Below, in pieces: positions 17,656 through 26,347 of a DNA stretch of 64,000 nucleotides. Below the pieces are notes generated by a model, which saw only the letters and a list, made by a program, of their open reading frames with translations, had not been told where the DNA came from and searched no databases. Position numbers and translations under genes: made by a program. Origin of the DNA: a bacterium (GTDB lineage: Bacteria; Hinthialibacterota; Hinthialibacteria; H5-UNCL2); NCBI GenBank assembly GCA_015075175.1, contig JABTUV010000007.1:62001-126000 (forward strand), read 5' to 3'. Each line of letters opens with the position of its first letter. The stretch's first letter is position 1.

Positions 17656-18933
17656 ATGACTCTCAGCATCCCCCGCAGCGGAGCCTTCCCGCAGGTCCTG
17701 CCCATGCGCCGGCAGGCTGAAGTGATTTACGAACTCCTGCGCGAGCGCCTGGCGACCGTGCTCCCTCGCGCCATGCGCGAGAACGGCATCGACGCCTGGC
17801 TCATCCTCTGCCAGGAGGACAATCCCGACCCCGTCTTCGCCAGCATGATTCCCATGGACACCTGGACCCCGATTCTCCAGGTCATGGTCTTCTTCGACCG
17901 CGGCGGCGACGAGATCGAGCGCTTCAACATCTCCGGCACGGCGACGCGGGACCTTTTCCAGCGGCCCTATACCGGCCAGGTCGAGGCCGAGCAATGGAAA
18001 CTGCTCCTGCAATTGATCGAGGAGCGCGATCCCAAACAGATCGGCATCAACATCGGCAGCGTCCAGTGGGCCGCCGGCGGCCTGACGTATAATCTTCACA
18101 AGCAGGTGCTGGAGCACCTTCCGAGAAAGTACCACAAGCGTTTGGTCTCCGCCGAACCGGCGTGCACCTTCTGGCTGGAGGCCTTTACCGACAAGGAGTT
18201 GGAGGTCTACCGCAGCGTGGTCGCGCTCGCCCACGCCATCATCGCCGACACGTTTTCCCCCCGCGCCATCGTGCCCGGCGTGACCACCTGCGAGGACCTG
18301 CGCTGGCATTATTGGCAGCTCTGCGCCGACCGCGGCCTGGAGGTCTCCTTCCTGCCCTTCTTCAACATCCGCCGCGGTCCGGAAAACCGCGCCCGCTACG
18401 GGCCGGACGACAAGGTCATCCGCCGCGGCGATCTCGTCCACTGCGACGTCGGCATCCGCTACCTCCGCATGGACAGCGACCATCAGCAATGGGTTTACAT
18501 CCGCCGCCAGGGCGAAACCGAGCCGCCCGAGGGCATCAGGGAACTCCTGCGGCAGAACAACCGTCTGCAGGACGTCTTCATGAGCGAGTTCAAACTGGGA
18601 CGCACCGGCAACCAGATGCTGAAGACCATGCTGGCACGCGCCAAACGCGAAGGCATTCCCGGCCCCAAGATCTACTCGCACTCGCTCGGTCATCTCCTGC
18701 ACGAGCCGGGACCGCTCATCGGCCTGCCCTGGGAGCAGAAGGTCTGCCCCGGCCGCGGCGACGTCAAACTCGTGTACAACAGTTGCTTCACCATGGAGCT
18801 GTCGATCACCTCCACCATCCCCGAATGGAACGACGAGGAGCTCCGCCTGAGCACGGAAGAGGACGTGATGTTCACCAAAGACGGCGGCTGCCAGGTCATC
18901 GACGGCCGCCAGGTCGAATTCTATCTGATTTAG
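17656..18933 (+). CDS. M24 family metallopeptidase, paralogue 2
   Basis: A 425-residue paralogue of the preceding gene. The ATG at 17656 is preferred (GAGGTG seven bases upstream) over the ATG 14 codons earlier, which would begin inside the repeat element. It has IDAWLILCQEDNPDPVF in the creatinase-like domain and all five metal ligands (CDVGIRYLRMDSD, YSHSLGHLLHEPGP, TMELSI, TEEDVMFT). The C-terminus VIDGRQVEFYLI matches the family signature. Tandem placement indicates local duplication followed by divergence, probably giving different peptide specificities. Confidence 0.86.
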   Translation: MTLSIPRSGAFPQVLPMRRQAEVIYELLRERLATVLPRAMRENGIDAWLILCQEDNPDPVFASMIPMDTWTPILQVMVFFDRGGDEIERFNISGTATRDLFQRPYTGQVEAEQWKLLLQLIEERDPKQIGINIGSVQWAAGGLTYNLHKQVLEHLPRKYHKRLVSAEPACTFWLEAFTDKELEVYRSVVALAHAIIADTFSPRAIVPGVTTCEDLRWHYWQLCADRGLEVSFLPFFNIRRGPENRARYGPDDKVIRRGDLVHCDVGIRYLRMDSDHQQWVYIRRQGETEPPEGIRELLRQNNRLQDVFMSEFKLGRTGNQMLKTMLARAKREGIPGPKIYSHSLGHLLHEPGPLIGLPWEQKVCPGRGDVKLVYNSCFTMELSITSTIPEWNDEELRLSTEEDVMFTKDGGCQVIDGRQVEFYLI

Positions 18934-18937
18934 TGCC

Positions 18938-19073
18938 CGGAGTACAAACTTCTATTTGCAAACAGGCTCAAGCCTGTACTCCGGAGTACAAACTTTAGTT
19001 TGCTAATATGACAAGCGCACCGGAGTACAAACTTTAGTTTGTTATTCCAATAAGCTAAAGCTTGTACTCCGGG
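18938..19073. repeat. Dispersed GGAGTACAAACTT repeats (two hairpins)
   Basis: Hairpins begin with CGGAGTACAAACTT and end with AAGCCTGTACTCCG or AAGCTTGTACTCCGG (18938-18982 and 19019-19072). A half copy lies between them, and a related copy is at 55722-55798. The long arms pair almost fully. The array separates an M24 gene from the phosphoesterase lipoprotein gene. Confidence 0.7.
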
Positions 19074-19091
19074 ATAGGACAAGGGGGAACC

Positions 19092-20942
19092 ATGCGCATC
19101 GCCATACTCTGCCTCGCCCTCTGCGCCGCCCTGTGCGGCTGCCAGAGCCGCCAGAGCGTCTGGACGCCCGACCCGGACCTGTTCCGCGGCGGCGTCGTGC
19201 CCTGGACCCACGAGAACTTCCAGAACGATCCCGACGACTTTCAGTTCGCCATCGTCACCGATCGCACCGGCGGCCACCGCCCCGGCGTCTTTTCCAGCGC
19301 CATGCCCAAGCTCAACCTCCTCCAACCCGAGTTCGTCATGAGCGTCGGCGATCAGATCGAGGGTTACACGGAAAACTCGCGCGAAATGACCGAGATGTGG
19401 CGCGAGTTCGACGCCCTCGTCAACTCGCTCTCCATGCCCTACTTCCGCGTCGCCGGCAATCACGACATCAGCAATCCGACCATGGAGGCGTTCTGGAAGC
19501 AGCGCTTCGGCAATCCATACTATCATTTCATCTACAAGAACGTGCTCTTTCTGTGCATCGACACCGAGGATCCGCCCGACACGTCCATCAGTCCGGCGCA
19601 GCGTGAGTATTTCCGCAGGGTTCTGGAGGCGAACCCGAACGTCCGCTGGACGCTGCTCTTCATGCACAAGCCCATGTGGGCGGAAGCAAACGCCAAAGGC
19701 TGGCAGGAGTTCGAGGCCCTCTTGGCGGGCCGCAACTACACCGTCTTCGCCGGCCATACTCACGATTATTTGAAATACGTGCGCAACGACCGCAAGTACA
19801 TCGTTTTGGCCACGACCGGCGGCGGCAGCCAGTTGCGCGGCGACAACTACGGCGAGTTCGACCATCTCGTCTGGGTGACCATGAAGGACGACGGCCCCCG
19901 CCTTGCCAATCTCATGCTGGAGGGCATCCGCGACGAAAACATTCGCACCACGGAGGACGTGGCGCTGCTCAATCCCATATTGAGCGGAAACGCCATCGTG
20001 CACGATCCCGTATATTTGGACGGCGAGCGCTTCGGTTCGGCTCGCACCGCGCTGCGCCTTTCCAACCGCGCCGGCATCCCCATGGTCGTGAAGGGACGCG
20101 CGCGCCCGCATCACGCCCTGCGCGTGGAACCCGATGAGGTCGCCTTCACCGTGCCGCCCGGCGCCGACCGCGAGATTCCCATCGAGTTCGCCGTCCAGCC
20201 GCCCATCCTGCGCACCCAAATGGCGCCGCTCGATTACGCGCTCTCCATCAGCTACGAACGCGAGGGCCGCCCGCCTCTGGTCGTCGAGCGAACCGAGACG
20301 ATCATCGTGGACCGCCTCCATCCCTGCCCGCGCGCGACAGCACCCGTCGCCGTAGACGGCGATCTCGCCGATTGGCCCGAGCTTCCCATCGACGTGACTG
20401 CGCCCGCCCAGATTTACCGCCGCGGAGACTGGAGCGGCCCTGATGACGCCTCCTTGCGCTTCGCCGCGCGTCACGACGACGCGTACCTCTATATCGCCGT
20501 CGCGGTGCACGAGGACCGCGTCATTCGCCGCCGTGGACGGGCGACCTACGAGCAGGACTCCGTCGCCGTCTGGTTGGACGCGCGGCCCGATCCCGCCCGC
20601 TCGCAAAGCCGCTCCGGATGGTACGAGCGCAACCGCGACTTCATTTCCCTGATCGTCGCGCCCAAGGTTGAAGAAACGGATATGCAGATCATGGACCCGG
20701 GCGCGCTGCCCGAGGGCATCCGCTGTGCCTCTGTGAAAACCAGCGACGGGTATGCCTTCGAGGCTGCCATTCCCGCGTCGGTCCTCAACGATCGCCAGGG
20801 CGGACCATGGAAGGCCTTCCGCCTCAACGTCGGCGTCTACGACACGGATGTTCCTGATGGCTCCTACGGCTCCATCTGGTGGCAGCCGCGCTGGGAGACC
20901 GACGCCAACGTCACCGGCTCGGGTACGTTCGTGCGCAAGTGA
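19092..20942 (+). CDS. Metallophosphoesterase lipoprotein with C-terminal CBM9-like domain
   Basis: A 616-residue protein whose ATG at 19092 follows AAGGGGG. The N-terminus is a lipoprotein signal with lipobox LCGC and acylated C17. Residues about 45-260 form a calcineurin-like phosphoesterase domain (FAIVTDRTGG, SVGDQIEG, VAGNHDIS, FMHKPMW, FAGHTHDY). Residues about 435-616 (VDGDLADWPELP, DDAYLYIAVAVHEDRV, QDSVAVWLDARPDP) resemble the CBM9-like carbohydrate-binding domain of secreted enzymes. It is probably a lipid-anchored phosphatase or phosphodiesterase on the cell surface or periplasmic face, acting on a glycan-linked substrate. Confidence 0.85.
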   Translation: MRIAILCLALCAALCGCQSRQSVWTPDPDLFRGGVVPWTHENFQNDPDDFQFAIVTDRTGGHRPGVFSSAMPKLNLLQPEFVMSVGDQIEGYTENSREMTEMWREFDALVNSLSMPYFRVAGNHDISNPTMEAFWKQRFGNPYYHFIYKNVLFLCIDTEDPPDTSISPAQREYFRRVLEANPNVRWTLLFMHKPMWAEANAKGWQEFEALLAGRNYTVFAGHTHDYLKYVRNDRKYIVLATTGGGSQLRGDNYGEFDHLVWVTMKDDGPRLANLMLEGIRDENIRTTEDVALLNPILSGNAIVHDPVYLDGERFGSARTALRLSNRAGIPMVVKGRARPHHALRVEPDEVAFTVPPGADREIPIEFAVQPPILRTQMAPLDYALSISYEREGRPPLVVERTETIIVDRLHPCPRATAPVAVDGDLADWPELPIDVTAPAQIYRRGDWSGPDDASLRFAARHDDAYLYIAVAVHEDRVIRRRGRATYEQDSVAVWLDARPDPARSQSRSGWYERNRDFISLIVAPKVEETDMQIMDPGALPEGIRCASVKTSDGYAFEAAIPASVLNDRQGGPWKAFRLNVGVYDTDVPDGSYGSIWWQPRWETDANVTGSGTFVRK

Positions 20943-20988
20943 ATTTCAGCGATTCTCCAGTGGGGCGCTCGCGAGAAAGCAAACCCGA

Positions 20989-21028
20989 GTCCTCGAGTAG
21001 TCCGCCCCGGCGGACGTATCGAGAGGAC
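20989..21028 (+). repeat. Dispersed hairpin element B
   Basis: GTCCTCGAGTAG (20989-21000), inner stem TCCGCC-CC-GGCGGA (21001-21014) and CGTATCGAGAGGAC (21015-21028). The outer arms pair GTCC with GGAC and TCGA with TCGA. The inner stem differs in sequence from other copies but keeps pairing. This copy lacks the terminal repeats of the 17.5 and 24.8 kb copies. Confidence 0.75.
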
Positions 21029-21078
21029 GACCTGATCCGGAACGCCTTGCCCAAGTGAGCATGGAAGACGAGAAAACT

Positions 21079-22344
21079 ATGATAGCTTCCCCCACTACCT
21101 TTCCGCGCATCCTCTCCATGCGCGAACGCTGCGAGCTTCATAACCGTATTTTGCGCAGGCGCCTGGACGCGCTCCTGCCCGCGGTGATGCGCGAATGCGG
21201 CTTCGACATGTGGCTCGTCATCTGCAACGAGGACAACTGGGACCCCGTCCTGCCTACCCTCCTTCCCATGGACACCTGGACGCCCATCCTGCAGATGTTC
21301 GTCTTCTATGATCGCGGCGAGGGAGGCGTCGAGCGCATTTCGATCTCTCGCACCAACACGTTTGATTACTATGATAAACCTTATACGGTGCATTATCCCT
21401 GGCAGCAGTGGCCGTGGCTGCGCGAAGTCATCGAGGCTCGCGACCCCAAACGCATCGCCATCAACCAGGGCGAGACCATCTGGGCCGCAGACGGCCTTTC
21501 AGCCACGCACAAGGAAAAACTGCTGGCAACGCTCCCGAAGAAGTATGCGCAGCGGCTCTCCTCCGGGGAGGACCTCTGCCGCCGCTGGATGGAGACGCTC
21601 ATCCCCGAGGAGATGGAGCTCTATCCCCACGTGGTGTCCGTCGCCCACGCCCTCCTGCGCGAGATCTTCTCGCGCCGCGTGATCACGCCCGGCGTGACGA
21701 CCCTCGCCGACTTGCGCTGGGCCTATTGGCAGATGTGCAACGACCGCGGGTTGGAGGTCTCCTTCTGTCCGTTTTTCTACCTTGCGCGCAGGGAGAGCGA
21801 AAAGAAGAGCCATCCCGAGGGCGACGCGACCATCCGCCGCGGCGACGTGGTGTACTGTGACGTGGGCATCAAGTATCTCGGTTTAATCACAGATACGAAA
21901 GAATGCGCTTACGTGTTGCGCGAAGGCGAGCATGACGCCCCGGAGGGACTCAGGCGCCTGCTGGCCGAGACCAACCGCCTGCAGGACATCTATTGCCGGC
22001 AGTTTGTCGCGGGACGCACGGGCAACGAGATGCTCCGTTCCGGCCTGGAGGCCGCGCGCGCCGCCGGCGTCAACAACCCCCGCATCTATTCTCACTCTTG
22101 CGGCCATCTCCTGCACGAACCCGGCCCGTTGATCGGCCATCCGCTCAATCAGGAGAATTGGCCCGGCCGCGGCGACGTGCCGCTCAACTATGATACCAGT
22201 TTCGTGTGTGAGATTTCCGCCGACGGCGTCGTGCCCGAGTGGGACGGCCAGAGCCTGCGACTGCCGACGGAAGAGCAGATTCTGTTCACGCGCGAAGGCA
22301 CGAGCTTCATCGACGGCCGCCAGACGGAGTTCTATCTCATCTAG
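21079..22344 (+). CDS. M24 family metallopeptidase, paralogue 3
   Basis: A third paralogue of about 421 residues. Of three in-frame starts (GTG 21055, ATG 21061, ATG 21079), the last aligns best with the ends of paralogues 1 and 2; none has a strong ribosome site. It has the creatinase-like FDMWLVICNEDNWDPV and the metal ligands in CDVGIKYLGLITD, YSHSCGHLLHEPGP, FVCEIS and TEEQILFT. The C-terminus is FIDGRQTEFYLI. The three genes span 6 kb with only a phosphoesterase gene and repeats between. Confidence 0.85.
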   Translation: MIASPTTFPRILSMRERCELHNRILRRRLDALLPAVMRECGFDMWLVICNEDNWDPVLPTLLPMDTWTPILQMFVFYDRGEGGVERISISRTNTFDYYDKPYTVHYPWQQWPWLREVIEARDPKRIAINQGETIWAADGLSATHKEKLLATLPKKYAQRLSSGEDLCRRWMETLIPEEMELYPHVVSVAHALLREIFSRRVITPGVTTLADLRWAYWQMCNDRGLEVSFCPFFYLARRESEKKSHPEGDATIRRGDVVYCDVGIKYLGLITDTKECAYVLREGEHDAPEGLRRLLAETNRLQDIYCRQFVAGRTGNEMLRSGLEAARAAGVNNPRIYSHSCGHLLHEPGPLIGHPLNQENWPGRGDVPLNYDTSFVCEISADGVVPEWDGQSLRLPTEEQILFTREGTSFIDGRQTEFYLI

Positions 22345-22366
22345 CTCGGCATCCCGCTGCGTCCGT

Positions 22367-22416
22367 CATAGGTCCCATAGGTCCCATAAGTCCCATGGGT
22401 CCCATTCGTCCTATGG
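22367..22416. repeat. Short tandem repeat of GGTCCCATA
   Basis: Five imperfect copies of a 9-10 base unit (GGTCCCATA, AGTCCCATG, GGTCCCATT and similar) lie between convergent genes. The TAG stop of the M48 peptidase gene (minus strand, 22413-22411) is inside the last copy. Confidence 0.7.
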
Positions 22417-24096
22417 GCGCTCCCTCTGCCGTCCGCCCTCCGCCTCTCTCGCGGTCTCTGCCAGAATTATCTGCATCGTCTCCAGTTCTCCCCCGTCGCA
22501 CCACAACGCGCGGCACTCGGGATTGCGGCAGCGGTCGACGACCACGCGCGTCAATTGCGTGTGGAAGCTGGCGATCATGATGGATTGGCAGAGCGGGCAG
22601 ACCAGCGAGGCGTCGCCCTCTTTGAGCAGAACGTCGCGCTCTTGCGCGCGCGCGCGCCACAAGCGCGCCGTCTCGATTTCTTCTCGGGAAAATGCGCGGT
22701 CGTCGCGCGTCAATACCCGTTCCAGCACGCCCGCGGGAAGCAGATAGCCGTGGCAGAAGGCGCAGCGGAGCACCGGCGCGCCTTCGTACTTGGCCGCGAC
22801 CAGGGAGACCTTGCAGCGCGGGCAGGCCCGGCCCGCCACGCGCCCGGCTACGCGCTCATGCAGAAGTGGCAAAAGCGTCGGCTCGTCGGCGGCCCGTTTC
22901 ATCTCCTTGTCCGGATTGACGATCCACGCCCGCGGTGACAGCAGGCCCAGCGCCAGCATCTGTGACGGCGTGTAGGGTCCCGCCCATTCTCCGTCCTTCT
23001 TGACGTAATAGTCTCGCGGCTCCGGCGCAGGCGGACCCTCCCGCGCGCGCGCCTCCGACTTCTCCCCCGCCGGCAGCTCCGCCCTTGCCCACGCCAGAAG
23101 CCGCCGGATGCGCTCCGCAATAGGCGGATGCGTGCTGAACACCTCCGCCACCACGCCCGAGTGCTCGTCCAGCCTGAAGATGTCCGGGTTGAGGATGAAG
23201 AGTGAGTTGAAGCTCTGCGGAATATCCAGGGCCCCGCGATGGCGGCGTGAAATCTTGCCCAGCGCCTCGGCCAGGGCCAGCGGATCCTTGCACATCCTGA
23301 CTGCCGCAGCATCCGCCATGTATTCGCGTCCGCGCGACAGCGCCATCGCCAACAGGCGCATCACGAGCACTTGCAGCGAAGCGACCAGCCAGACGAGAAA
23401 CGCGGCCAGCCCAACGCCGCCGCGATGCCGCCCATAGGCCCGCGGCCGATGCTCCAGCGCCGCCTTCATGCTCGCCGCCGTGGCCTCAAACGGCGCCGTC
23501 AGCGAAGCAACCGTCGTCGCCAGCGACGAATCCTCGTGCACGAGATGCGCCGCCTCGTGCGCCACCACCGCCGACAACTCCTGCCGGTCCAGTCTTGAGA
23601 GCAGCCCCTCGGTCGCCCCGATGGCCGCGCGGCCCTCCCCATCCGCCATGGAAAAGGTGTTGCTGCCCGTGCTGGCGAGAACGACGGCTCGAATCGGCCG
23701 GATGCCGGTCGCCGCCTCGGCCTCGTGCACGATATTGATGAAGCGCGCGTGATATTCATCCTTGGGATCAGCCGGCGCGGCCTTTACGATGGAAAGCAAA
23801 GAGTCCAGCTCGCGGCTGCGCGCCATCTGATAGTGCAGGAAGGCCACGAACGCGCCGCACAGCGACAGGAGGCCGTTCAGCGACCAGAAGTGGCGGGCGA
23901 TGTAGCGGCTGACGGCGCCCAAAACCTGCGTGCCGTGGTCCGGCGCTCCCACCGCCAGCGCCAGCGCTGCAACGAACGCGAGCATGTTAAAGAACACCAC
24001 GTAGAGCACGACCAGCAGGAGCAGCAGCCGCCGGCTGGCGCGCCGCGAGCGCTCGCGCGCCTCGTAAACCGTCTCCTTCGGCAGCGGCGCAAGCAC
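22411..24096 (-). CDS. M48 family (HtpX-like) membrane metallopeptidase with GYF and zinc-ribbon domains
   Basis: A 561-residue protein. Two N-terminal membrane segments lie at about 23-50 and 70-90. The M48 zinc motif HEAAH is at 180-184, with the third ligand in SRGREYMADAAAV near 270, and a further hydrophobic hairpin lies at about 220-250. After the protease domain there is a GYF_2-like domain (DGEWAGPYTPSQMLALGLLS) and two zinc ribbons (CPRCKVSLVAAKYEG...CAFC, and CPLCQSIM...CRNPEC). HtpX-type proteases act in membrane protein quality control; the added domains suggest a substrate-recognition role. The lemA-like gene lies 19 bases upstream. Confidence 0.87.
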   Translation of the reverse strand: MLAPLPKETVYEARERSRRASRRLLLLLVVLYVVFFNMLAFVAALALAVGAPDHGTQVLGAVSRYIARHFWSLNGLLSLCGAFVAFLHYQMARSRELDSLLSIVKAAPADPKDEYHARFINIVHEAEAATGIRPIRAVVLASTGSNTFSMADGEGRAAIGATEGLLSRLDRQELSAVVAHEAAHLVHEDSSLATTVASLTAPFEATAASMKAALEHRPRAYGRHRGGVGLAAFLVWLVASLQVLVMRLLAMALSRGREYMADAAAVRMCKDPLALAEALGKISRRHRGALDIPQSFNSLFILNPDIFRLDEHSGVVAEVFSTHPPIAERIRRLLAWARAELPAGEKSEARAREGPPAPEPRDYYVKKDGEWAGPYTPSQMLALGLLSPRAWIVNPDKEMKRAADEPTLLPLLHERVAGRVAGRACPRCKVSLVAAKYEGAPVLRCAFCHGYLLPAGVLERVLTRDDRAFSREEIETARLWRARAQERDVLLKEGDASLVCPLCQSIMIASFHTQLTRVVVDRCRNPECRALWCDGGELETMQIILAETAREAEGGRQRERP

Positions 24097-24115
24097 CGGC
24101 CGGACCTCCGCGCGT

Positions 24116-24676
24116 CTAGAACTTCACCTGCGGCACAGCCTTCTCCGCCTCGGCGATCTGGAAATACGGCCGCACGGAGAAGCCCGTCATTCCCGCCACG
24201 ATGTTGGACGGAAACCGTTGCACCAGCGTGTTGTAGTTCGCCGTCACGTCGTTGTAGTGCCCGCGGCTGTAGGAAATCCGGTTCTCCGTCGACGTCAGCT
24301 CCTCCTGCAGCTGCATGGCGTTCTGGTTCGCCTTCAGGTCGGGATAGTTCTCCCATACCGCCAGCAGGCGCCCGAGCAGTCCCGATATTTCCCCCTCGGC
24401 TTTCATGCGCTCGGGCAGGTTGGTCGCCCCCGTCGCCCGCGCCCGCGCCGCCACGACCGCCTCCAGCGTGCCACGCTCGTGTTGCATGTAGCCCTTCACC
24501 GTCTCCACCAGGTTGGGGATCAGATCGCTGCGCCGTTTCAACTGCACGTCGATCTGGCTCCACGAGTTGTCCACTTCCACGCGATAGCCGACCAGCTTGT
24601 TGTAGACCGCGATCACGTACAGGACAACGACCACCGCGCCGCCGACGAGTACCGCCAGGGTAATGATGAAACCCAT
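24116..24676 (-). CDS. lemA: LemA family protein
   Basis: A 186-residue protein starting at 24676, with GGGAGG eight bases upstream. One N-terminal membrane helix (FIITLAVLVGGAVVVVLYVI) is followed by the helical LemA domain, including YNKLVGYRVEVDNSWSQIDVQLKRR, RRSDLIPNLVETVKGY and NYNTLVQRFPSNIVAG. LemA proteins accompany HtpX-type proteases in many bacteria, as here. The molecular role is not established. The open frame continues 39 codons upstream, but those precede the ribosome site. Confidence 0.92.
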   Translation of the reverse strand: MGFIITLAVLVGGAVVVVLYVIAVYNKLVGYRVEVDNSWSQIDVQLKRRSDLIPNLVETVKGYMQHERGTLEAVVAARARATGATNLPERMKAEGEISGLLGRLLAVWENYPDLKANQNAMQLQEELTSTENRISYSRGHYNDVTANYNTLVQRFPSNIVAGMTGFSVRPYFQIAEAEKAVPQVKF

Positions 24677-24814
24677 CGAGAAACCTCCCGCGCGAAAGAT
24701 TCGGCTCTCAACGAGAAGACGAAGGCAGGATACGTTGGTGAGAAAGAAATCCAAGCGGAAATGGACGCCGACCGCGTTTTCCGGTCCATGCAAAGCGCAA
24801 TACCCGCGATGCTA

Positions 24815-24926
24815 GTGCCGTTTCCCAAAAAACAGTTGCGAGAAAGGAGAAACCGAGTCCGGCAGCAGCGGTACTCCGCGTATCGAGAGGACGACCCAAT
24901 CGCTGCAACTTTTCTTGAAACGGCAC
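24815..24926. mobile_element. MITE-like element carrying hairpin B, copy 2
   Basis: The 112-base element has ends GTGCCGTTTC (24815-24824) and GAAACGGCAC (24917-24926), a perfect 10-bp terminal inverted repeat. A second pair, GTTGC (24835-24839) with GCAAC (24904-24908), lies inside. The core hairpin has the inner stem CGG-TACT-CCG and the standard CGTATCGAGAGGAC. No obvious target duplication is seen. Confidence 0.68.
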
Positions 24927-25037
24927 CAGATCGGCCATTCATTGCCTGACAACGAGACGCCGTACTTGCGCGGCGTACTGTGCCTGCGCCCGTCCACCCA
25001 TGCCGAGTGTTTCATGACCGCCATAGTATTACGCGCG

Positions 25038-25817
25038 TTACCGCAGCCAGCTCTCCTTGTGGCGGAAAACCCACTCGTAGTACTCCCGGCGCTTCAGGCG
25101 ACCGGCGGCTTGGTCGTCCAGGATGGCGATGGCGTCGCGGTGCAATTGCAGCGCGCTGGCCGTCACCTGGCAGGTGATCGGCCCCTCGATGGTGGCCGCC
25201 ACCGCCTCCGCCTTCAAAGACCCGCTGGCCAGAAGCAGACACTGCCGCGCCTCCATGATCGTGCCCACGCCCATCGTCACCGCGTGCCGCGGCACGTCCT
25301 CATCGCGGTCGAAAAAGCGCGCGTTATCTTCCACCGTCTCGCGCGCAAGCGTCTTGATGCGCGTGCGACTGCCCAGCGACGATCCCGGCTCGTTGAAGGC
25401 GATGTGCCCGTCGCGCCCGATTCCCAGCACCTGCAAATCAATCCCGCCCGCGCGCGCGATCTCGCCCTCGTACCACTCACAGTACTCCTCCATGTCGCGC
25501 ACCATTCCGTTCGGGATGTGCACGCGCGACGGACTCACGTTCACCTGCGACAACAGGTTGTCCCACATGTAGCGATGATAGCTCTGCGGGTGGTCGGCGG
25601 GCAGCCCGACGTACTCGTCCAGGTTGAACGTCGTCACCTTGGAAAAGTCCAGTCCCTCCTGGCGATGCAGGCGGATCAACTCGCGGTAGAGTCCCAGCGG
25701 CGTGGCGCCGGTCGCCAGGCCCAGCACGGCGTTCGGCTTCTTGTACAACAGCCGCGCCACGATGCCCGCGGCGTGACGCGATATGGCGTCATAGTCGGGC
25801 GTAATCACGACTTCCAT
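25038..25817 (-). CDS. nagB: Glucosamine-6-phosphate deaminase
   Basis: A 259-residue enzyme that converts glucosamine-6-phosphate to fructose-6-phosphate and ammonia. Catalytic residues are present: D67 in FNLDEYVG, then D136 and H138 in GIGRDGH, and E143 in FNEPG, each offset by five from the E. coli numbering. LGLATGATPLGLY is the phosphate loop. The start at 25817 is supported by AAGGAG seven bases upstream. A second, larger deaminase-related gene lies upstream beyond a repeat array, so amino-sugar turnover is concentrated here. Confidence 0.95.
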   Translation of the reverse strand: MEVVITPDYDAISRHAAGIVARLLYKKPNAVLGLATGATPLGLYRELIRLHRQEGLDFSKVTTFNLDEYVGLPADHPQSYHRYMWDNLLSQVNVSPSRVHIPNGMVRDMEEYCEWYEGEIARAGGIDLQVLGIGRDGHIAFNEPGSSLGSRTRIKTLARETVEDNARFFDRDEDVPRHAVTMGVGTIMEARQCLLLASGSLKAEAVAATIEGPITCQVTASALQLHRDAIAILDDQAAGRLKRREYYEWVFRHKESWLR

Positions 25818-25834
25818 CTACCGACTCCTTCCCG

Positions 25835-25956
25835 GCTCGCGCAGAGCCGCAGAGAACGCAGAGATAATATAGTCGAAGCTCGCGCAGAGCCGCAGAGAAC
25901 GCAGAGATAATATAGTCGAAGCTCGCGCAGAGCCGCAGAGAACGCAGAGATAATAT
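25835..25956. repeat. Three direct 43-bp repeats
   Basis: Three near-identical 43-base units begin at 25835, 25878 and 25921, each containing CGCAGAGCCGCAGAGAACG then ATAATATAGTCGAAG. The third is cut short after TAATAT. They are homologous, in opposite orientation, to the array at 26064-26345. Confidence 0.85.
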
Positions 25957-26063
25957 TTTCATGTCGTGGGCGGATGGGAACAAACAAAGGGATAACATGG
26001 TAGATAATCTCATGGTTTCTGTGAACGGCAAGGTCCCTTTCTGGATCTCATGATATCATCTCC

Positions 26064-26345
26064 GCGCCTCTGCGCGACCTATAACCCTCTATTCCTCTGC
26101 GCCTCTGCGCCTCTGCGCGACCTATAACCCTATTCCTCTGCGCCCTCTGCGCCTCTGCCGACCTATAACCCTCTATTCCCTCCGCGCCCTCTGCGCCTCT
26201 GCGCGCCCTATAACCCTCTATTCCCTCCGCGCCCTCTGCGCCTCTGCGCGAGCCTCGACTATATTCCCTCCGCGCCCTCCGCGCCTCCGCGCGAGCCTCG
26301 ACTATATTCCCTCCGCGCCCTCTGCGCCTCTGCGCGAGCTTCTCC
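26064..26345. repeat. Seven inverted-orientation copies of the 43-bp repeat
   Basis: About seven units read CCCTCCGCGCCCTCTGCGCC then TCTGCGCG, ending in either GAGCCTCGACTATATT or ACCTATAACCCTCTATT. The first ending is the reverse complement of the 25.8 kb unit. Two subtypes in one array suggest stepwise growth. With the upstream array it forms a large potential cruciform between the two deaminase genes. The remainder of the 530-base gap (25957-26063) shows nothing else recognisable. Confidence 0.8.
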
Positions 26346-26347
26346 CC

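Noticed and set aside
24815-24926. Complete insertion sequence
   Set aside because: Only 112 bases with no coding capacity and no clear target duplication.
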